A stretch of 64,000 nucleotides of DNA from Helicoverpa zea. Its lineage: Eukaryota; Arthropoda; Insecta; Lepidoptera; Noctuidae. This document shows positions 58,126 through 64,000 of this stretch, piece after piece; the first letter of the stretch is position 1, and every line of letters begins with the position of its first letter. The DNA lies in NCBI RefSeq assembly GCF_022581195.2, contig NC_061474.1, positions 4,216,001 through 4,280,000 of the forward strand, written 5' to 3'. Below the pieces are notes generated by a model, which saw only the letters and a program-made list of their open reading frames with translations, was not told the DNA's origin and made no database searches. The translations under genes were made by a program, and so were the position numbers.

Positions 58126-59862
58126 TACAAAGCGTTGGAGTCGTATACATAAATTTCAATTAAGGGAGGTGTGACAACTCGGTCACGAATTTTATCACAT
58201 ATCGGACGCGTTAGAATACATTATCATACAACTTTATTGTTTACCTTGTTATGACAGCCGACATTCGCCTTTGTCGAGCCGAAAACGTATCGATAAAGAT
58301 ACATCAATTCGATTAAAATAGTAGGGGATCGAAATGAGATGAATAAAGTGTTCAAATTAAAGTGGTTTCGTATTTTTATGACTCGACACCTGTTTAATTT
58401 GAATAATTAGATTTGTGAAAGGTTTCAGCTCCGAAGCATTTTATAACTAATGAATGAAAATAAGCGGAACCATTTTGTAATACGTTTTATTCTTGTATTT
58501 AATAGGGTTTTACGTTTTAGTAATTACAGATAGTGTTCTCCGTGAAAAACTAATCGGGAGTTGTCGTTTTTAAAATGTAATAAAGCACTCGGTCGGTTTA
58601 ATTTTCAATTTAAATTCGATTGTTCCTGCTAATAAGTATCGAAGGAATAATAAGTGAATATTGACGAACATATGCTAGTCTTTGTTATTTAGTAATTAAA
58701 TGTGAAATGGAATTGTTCGTTGGTTGATTTTTGATTGAATTACATTAGATATGGTTATAACTTCGTGGTTAATGTGATTTTGAGATGATTAATTTTTGCT
58801 GTGCGATTTGTATAGTTACTGCTTACAGTTCACTTTATGTTATTAAAAATTACACGAATAGTTTTGTAGTAGAACTGTTGTTTTCAGGAGGTCCGTCTGT
58901 ATTTTTTTTAAGTCTAGCAATTTTTTCTTAAGCCATGTCTTACTATGTTTTAAACCAGAAAATATCCTCGGTTTTCGGTTTCTACCAAGCACGAACAAAC
59001 CAATAACTCTCTGCAACTAATGTAAACTGCAACATTCATACAATTTAACATCCAAGGGAACATTTATAACTTCATTACGGCATACTATTGGCCGGTACTG
59101 TCGCTCACACAAGTGTCATTAACGACCGCGTTTGATTTTATTTCGGCCAATTAATGTCTTACCGTGAAATGTTGTAAAACGAAGCACGTCGTCTGCCACG
59201 CCCAGTACAGTCGAGCACAGAAGTGTGTATGTTACTTGGAGTTTGAGTAACATATTTTGACGTTTTACATCATGGTTTATTACGTTTTCATGACATGTTG
59301 TCGCCACTGTAAATGGCGAGGAATACTTTTGGTAGCTTGTTTATTTTGCCGTCGGTAAAAATGTATAAAACATTTTGTGATTTTTAAGAAGTGATTGTTA
59401 AAATTTTGTAAAACAAGCAAAACTTTTTGAGAGGAAACTACTTTCCATAGGTAGGTACCTAGATAAAAAGTAGCTAATAAGGTAATCTGCTATAAAGGTT
59501 CATCAAGATCCATATACGTAGTACTTTAAATTTTTGCAATTAGGGTATAGGTAGGGTTCTTTTCAATTGTATATTTTTTGCCGACTTCTCAAAAAGGATT
59601 TGGTTGTTAATCTAGATATTTTTATTTATTTTATTTCACTAATATTTGCACAACACTTTTCTCCCCGTCAGTAGTTTCCAAGCATTCCCTTTGTAGTTGC
59701 TGAAAGCTCTGTAGATAGTACCCTGTGTTCCCAGACGCCGACTGAAGTCTCGCTTTACGAGTGTGTACCGACAATTCTTTGTATTAACTGTAATGTAAGA
59801 GCGTATTACTTTGTATTTGTAAGCACCATTGATATGTAACTACGATTGATTTGGATCGGCTT

Positions 59863-59927
59863 GGATGTCAATTTGAAAAATTGCTATACATACATATATT
59901 ATACCTTAATTTTCCAAATTGACATCT
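59863..59927. other. Hairpin of miRNA-like size
   Basis: The left arm 59863-59882 (GGATGTCAATTTGAAAAATT) pairs with 59908-59927 over 20 bp with one mismatch and one wobble, around a 25-base loop. A few more pairs form at the base. This could be a small RNA precursor or a decayed MITE. No seed or homologue is recognised. Confidence 0.3.
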
Positions 59928-61412
59928 AGTCTGACTTTCTAAAATAATTGCGGTGTTATTATTAATTTGAAATATAATCTGTATGTATCTAACCTTTAAA
60001 AAGTTCCGTGTGTGCATGAAAAAATAGAGGGCATGAAAAACTATTTTTTTATTTTTACGTATTTTATTTTTTTCTTTGTGCTAATCGACATTATTAACCA
60101 GTATGTTAACGTATTTAATTTAATGTGATTAGGTACGACAAACCCGATATATTAAATAATTGTCATGTTTAACACTTAACTTTCATTCTATCTATACCGA
60201 ACCATTTAAAACAGCGAGTGCAATAGACTGCACATTCTAGTGTATTTATTTAGCAAGTCATGGTAACATTGTTAGAGAGAAGTGGGCGGTTTAGTATCTA
60301 TGGGCGGGGTACTTGGAAAGGAACATACACGTATGTAGAATTGGCGCCAATTTCTATATTTAGAATTATTTTTAAATTGGAGATGAGAAAAATTAGGGGT
60401 TAGAGTTTGAAACATCTGTTACCTACTAGTTTTAATTGATGTATTAAAACTAGGGGAAATTATTTTTTTTGACAATGGTAGTAGATACCTTTTAATATGC
60501 TATTTTATTTTATATATATTCTACTAGCTGATCCCGCGTCGAAAAACCTCTTAAAAACGTTTTGAAACCAAAAAAAGACAATCGGTCCAGCCATTCTAGA
60601 GTTTTAGTCAGACTTAATTTTTTTTATATTATATTCTATAATGTATCTTGTGCAACATAATGTTGAGCGAAAATGCTAATTTAAAAATTAAACTAAAGAG
60701 ATTCAGTATAAGCAGTAAAGTTGCTCAGAAATTATTTTTTCAATTTTAACAAAAATTTGTTGATACACCTATTAACGTAATTTTGCGATGTATTTGTAAG
60801 ATAGTTTTTGAAAATGTTTTTACCAAACGAACTCACCATATTCTTTGGGAGTGTCAAAGGCCATATTTTACTCAGGCAAGACAAGTAATACCCCGCGAAA
60901 CAGTTAGTACAACATAAACAACATATTAACCAACAAAACAACAAGAAAACAAACATCCAAGCACTTTAACAAGTAACTAATATCAATTACAACATCCTGA
61001 GCGTAACGTCCGCCATTTTACACAGTTGAACATCAACTATTTTTTAATTTGAGTTAATTAACTGCCGTCCTCGTGTCAGTAGCGATGTTGTCGTATTACA
61101 ACGATTCGTGGAAGTGCTAAGTTGAAATGTTGCCTTGTTATAATACTAGTTTTGTTTTAAATTCTTGTAGTTATTGCTTGGGTATTCTTGTCCTGTTAGG
61201 GAAGCTAGTAATATTGAAAGTAGTTAAAAGTACGACCAAGTGATTAGGGGAAGATTTTGTGATCATAAATTATAGAAAAATCACTATTAAAAGATATTTT
61301 AATAATATACCTAAGAAACACAAACTTATAAAAAAACAAAGTCTTTCGGTTCGCAATAAACTCAAACTACTCACGGATTTTCTTGCGTTTTTCACCTCAA
61401 TTTCTATACTTA

Positions 61413-62860
61413 GGTCCGTATTACAGAAGGCTACTCAAGTCAAGTTTGATCTCGAATCACCTGATCATAGTTTAAATATAGAATCTGCACTTGAGGGTTG
61501 TTCTTATTTCAGAACAATACTTAAACTGCACTCAGCTGAATCGAGATTCAAATCGCGCCTCAAGCAGAGAATATGGCTTGTCTATGCATCAGCCTGTTTT
61601 CGTGTACATTTTATTTATTTCGCCAACTCTGTTACAACTTACGCAAAATAAGGATTTAGTTTAACATCTAATTATTAATGAAATCATGATTTAAAGAAAA
61701 CATAGGCTTTTTAATTGTAGGTTTTATTTTAAAATGCCATTTTTACGCCTTGAAAATGTGTTGAATGATACCTGTAGCAGTTGGTTGTAATATCTAAAAT
61801 TACAAATAAGAACTTGTTCGTAGAATGGAATGTTTTCCGAGTGTATCGTATCTGTGGTGGTGGAGATTGACACTTGACAGTTACAGTTATCCAAACTAAT
61901 ATTATAAATGCGAAAGTAACTCTGTCTGTCTGTCTTTCTGTCTGTCTGTCTGTCTTTTCTTCACGCCTAAACTACTGAACCGATTTGTGTGAAATTTGGT
62001 ACAGACATAGTTTGAAACTTGAGAAAGGACATAGGATAGTTTTTATTACAAAAAAAAATAAAAATAAAATTATTCCGGACATATAGCGCCATCTATTGGT
62101 CAAATCAAAAATCTGCTGGTAGTCACTATTCCACGCGAACGAAGTTGCGGGCAAAAGCTAGTGATTAAATATTTTGGTTATTTAAAATGATTTCAAGAAA
62201 GAAAAAGAAATAGTTTATTAGAGAGAAAACTTATCGAAATATTAAAAGAATTTTAAGGTATCGTGGAATGCAAGAAAATCGATAATGTGGACAGTTTAAT
62301 GGAAATTAATGAAGCCCATGCTGTTGATTCTCCAACACAAGAATTGAAGAGATATCTCTGCAAACGAGCCTAGAACAACTTTTTTTGTGTATTGTATAAG
62401 TTTGAATTAATAAAAAAGATGAATATTTTTACATGAGTCTTTTATTGATAGAAAAACGAGTGTGTTTAATCATTTATAATAGTACCTATATATACCTATA
62501 CATCTCTGAGATATCTGATAGGAACGCTGAAGTTCAACCTTCTGTTCGAATCATCGATAGGAAATATATTATCATAATAATCAAGTTTTTGTTCGTATTT
62601 TAATTTTAACTTCCTGTTCGACAACAAATTATTTGCTAAAGTGACAAGGAAATCTCTGCTCAAGCGTGGTGTCGACCACACTTGCGTGATTATAGTTCAA
62701 ATCTCTACTTAAACTGTAATCTACAACTGAGTAATGATCTACACTCGGCTGAACTATGATCACCGAATCTATGCTTGAGGAGCGTTCTAAAATTAAATCT
62801 CAACTCAAATCTACTTTTAAACAGAGATCAGGACTTGAGTAGCCTTCTGTAATACGGACC
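61413..62860. mobile_element. Non-autonomous DNA transposon with TTA target duplication, PIF/Harbinger-like
   Basis: The left end at 61413 (starts GGTCCGTATTACAGAAGGCT) and right end at 62860 share inverted repeats of about 29 bp. TTA flanks both ends (61410-61412 and 62861-62863). The sub-terminal regions contain repeated CTCAAGT/ATCTC-type words in both orientations. No transposase is found, so the 1448-bp element is non-autonomous. A microsatellite-associated repeat (61894-62163) is nested inside and is therefore younger. Confidence 0.75.
61894..62163 (+). repeat. Microsatellite-associated interspersed repeat, nested copy
   Basis: Same order as at 28021: ACTAATATTATAAATGCGAA, an extended GTCT microsatellite (61921-61955), CACGCCTAAACTACTGAACC, AGGATAGTTTTTATT and a GCGGGCAAAAGCTAGT end. 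It also holds a GCGCCATCTATTGG motif at 62086. It lies inside the 61413-62860 element. Confidence 0.75.
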
Positions 62861-62863
62861 TTA

Positions 62864-63448
62864 GAATCTTCCGTGTTGAAGGTCTAGGACCTACATACCC
62901 CAGGCATAGACGGGAAGGGCCGCCTACCAATGTACAAATGAAAAAGAATGGTAACCTTGATCGTTTAATGAAAAAAAAAAGAGAATTTATAAAAAAGACA
63001 GTTAGTCTTTCTTTTAATGAATGTGTAATTAGTCTTGTAATGTAGTAAATTAGGTATATTACAACAATCCCGCGATATCTCTTAAACATTAATTCTAGTA
63101 ATTTATAAAGATTAAACCCAATTCACACGAGTCTGGTTTTATCTATTTCGCAGGAAATCGTAACAAATTCAATTAGTTTTATAAATTTACATGTTTTAAA
63201 CGTCAATCTTTTACCAGCGGATTATACAAATTAATAGTGGTCATGATCATTGGGTATATTAGTATGGATTTCCTCAATTTAAGCACACAAATTGACGAAA
63301 AAATCAGGTACTTATTAACTAAGTATATACTTTAAAATATTTGTACATTTCAACTGCCGTTTATTATTTTCCGAGAGTTCATCAACTACCTAGAAAATTG
63401 ATCAACTAACGAGTCTTGTTATTTTCCGGTGACATATACTTCTGTTGT
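62864..63448. other. Gene-free interval
   Basis: AT-rich; no gene, RNA or repeat recognised. Confidence 0.35.
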
Positions 63449-63900
63449 GTTTATAATAAAATAAATAAAATAAAAAGCCTTTATTTCATGCATATTACAT
63501 CTTAATGCTAATGTTAGTTTTCTATTCTAGTATTTATTGTTTAATGTTAGTAAATATGTACATTTATGATTTATTATCTGCATGAACCCCAGATTGGGTG
63601 AAGGCCTCCTCCAATGATGACCATTTTTCGCGGTCTTTCGCTATTTGACTCCAGTTTGGGCCGGCAATTCTTTTTATCTCGTCTTCCCAACGTGTCGATG
63701 GTCTTCCTCTAATTCTTTTGCCTTGCGGTCCTTCCCATAAGGTTGTTTTTATGGTCCATCTCCCGTCTGTAAGCCTCACAACGTGGCCTGCCCATTTCCA
63801 CTTTAGCTTTAGGGAATAGCTTAAGGCGTCAGCAGTGGCTTTGGTTATTGAGCGTATTTGTGCGTTTTTGCGTTTACCTATGCAAAAATAGTGTTTCGAT
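63449..63900 (-). mobile_element. LINE 3' end: C-terminal remnant of a reverse-transcriptase protein
   Basis: On the minus strand the frame ending at 63564 reads KWAGHVVRLTDGRWT across about 63775-63810, then GKRIRGRPSTRWEDEIKRIA and REKWSSLEEAFTQ. GHVxRxxDxRW, GxRxRGRPxxRWxDxI and W-x-x-x-EEAF are the hallmark C-terminal blocks of RTE-like LINE proteins. An AT-rich 3' region ends in AAATAAAATAAAAAG-type tail text at about 63455-63480. The polymerase core is absent. Confidence 0.75.
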
Positions 63901-63937
63901 TATTGTTAAACTTGAGATCGATACTAGTGAAGTTGGT

Positions 63938-64000
63938 CTGCGGGATTGTTCGAAAGAGTTACCGCGGCCCTGGTACATAAATGGCTTAAGAAGAAACATG
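63938..64000 (+). repeat. Dispersed repeat fragment, copy 2
   Basis: CTGCGGGATTGTTCGAAAGA and ACCGCGGCCCTGGTACATAA match 37011-37076 with a few changes. The copy runs off the window. Confidence 0.6.

Larger units (their letters stand above)
55256..61412. other. Gene-free interval
   Basis: No gene is supported over 6 kb. Degenerate repeat text occurs near 56340-56420 and 56950-57090 (GGGATAAAATATAGCCTATG and AAATCGGTTCAGTAGTTTC). An ATCGAT/TCGATT motif cluster is at 58045-58125, and a 20-bp-stem hairpin at 59863-59927. Confidence 0.4.

Noticed and set aside
61259..61651. 130-codon plus-strand frame as a gene
   Set aside because: It runs across the left end of the TTA-flanked transposon at 61413, and the same peptide piece recurs at the right end in reverse, so it is element sequence.
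61921..61955. CRISPR-like repeat array
   Set aside because: It is a simple GTCT microsatellite inside an interspersed repeat, in a eukaryotic genome.

Overview
This is eukaryotic, AT-rich DNA from a moth or butterfly, most likely a noctuoid moth. The evidence is the insect-type NK homeodomains, tRNA-derived SINEs, GAT-tailed retroelement ends, interspersed repeats carrying a GTCT microsatellite, and many TAGGTA/GTACCTA stretches. The species call is inference; nothing in the window names it.

Three protein genes are well supported. On the minus strand lie two NK-class homeobox genes in tandem. tinman (tin, two exons, 23930-25487, 430 residues) sits upstream. bagpipe (bap, two exons, 6818-10678, 420 residues) starts about 13 kb further along. 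Both carry an N-terminal TN (tinman/Eh1-type) motif, a single phase-1 intron before the homeodomain, and a homeodomain with Gln50 and Tyr54. In Drosophila Tinman activates bap during mesoderm subdivision (heart and visceral muscle), so this is a piece of the conserved NK cluster. No ladybird, C15 or slouch exon is visible. On the plus strand, head-to-head with tin, is an intronless Mpv17/PMP22-family membrane protein gene (32358-32942).

The most unusual structure is a 2140-bp direct duplication, 3077-5216 and 5231-7370, separated by 14 bp. It copies the last 179 codons of bap, its 3' UTR and downstream flank. The copies look identical by eye. The breakpoint falls at the end of the homeodomain, so the outer copy keeps the NK3-type tail motif but has no homeodomain. 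It is either a very recent partial tandem duplication or an assembly duplicate.

The rest is non-coding and rich in mobile-element debris. I see LINE 3' ends (about 330-730, 8635, 12870-13150, 17170, 20128, 27318, 35860-36395, 39881, 54574, 55166, 63449), two tRNA-derived SINE families (two insertions with clear target duplications), inverted-repeat elements (22592, 28569, 49366, and a 1.45-kb element at 61413-62860 with TTA target duplications), microsatellite-associated repeats, and a ~120-bp tandem array at 17470-17850. The block 33-64 kb has no recognisable gene. Short motif clusters near bap and tin (GATA sites, paired TATCGATA, AGATGGCGC, perfect palindromes) are candidate regulatory sites, but this is inference from sequence alone.
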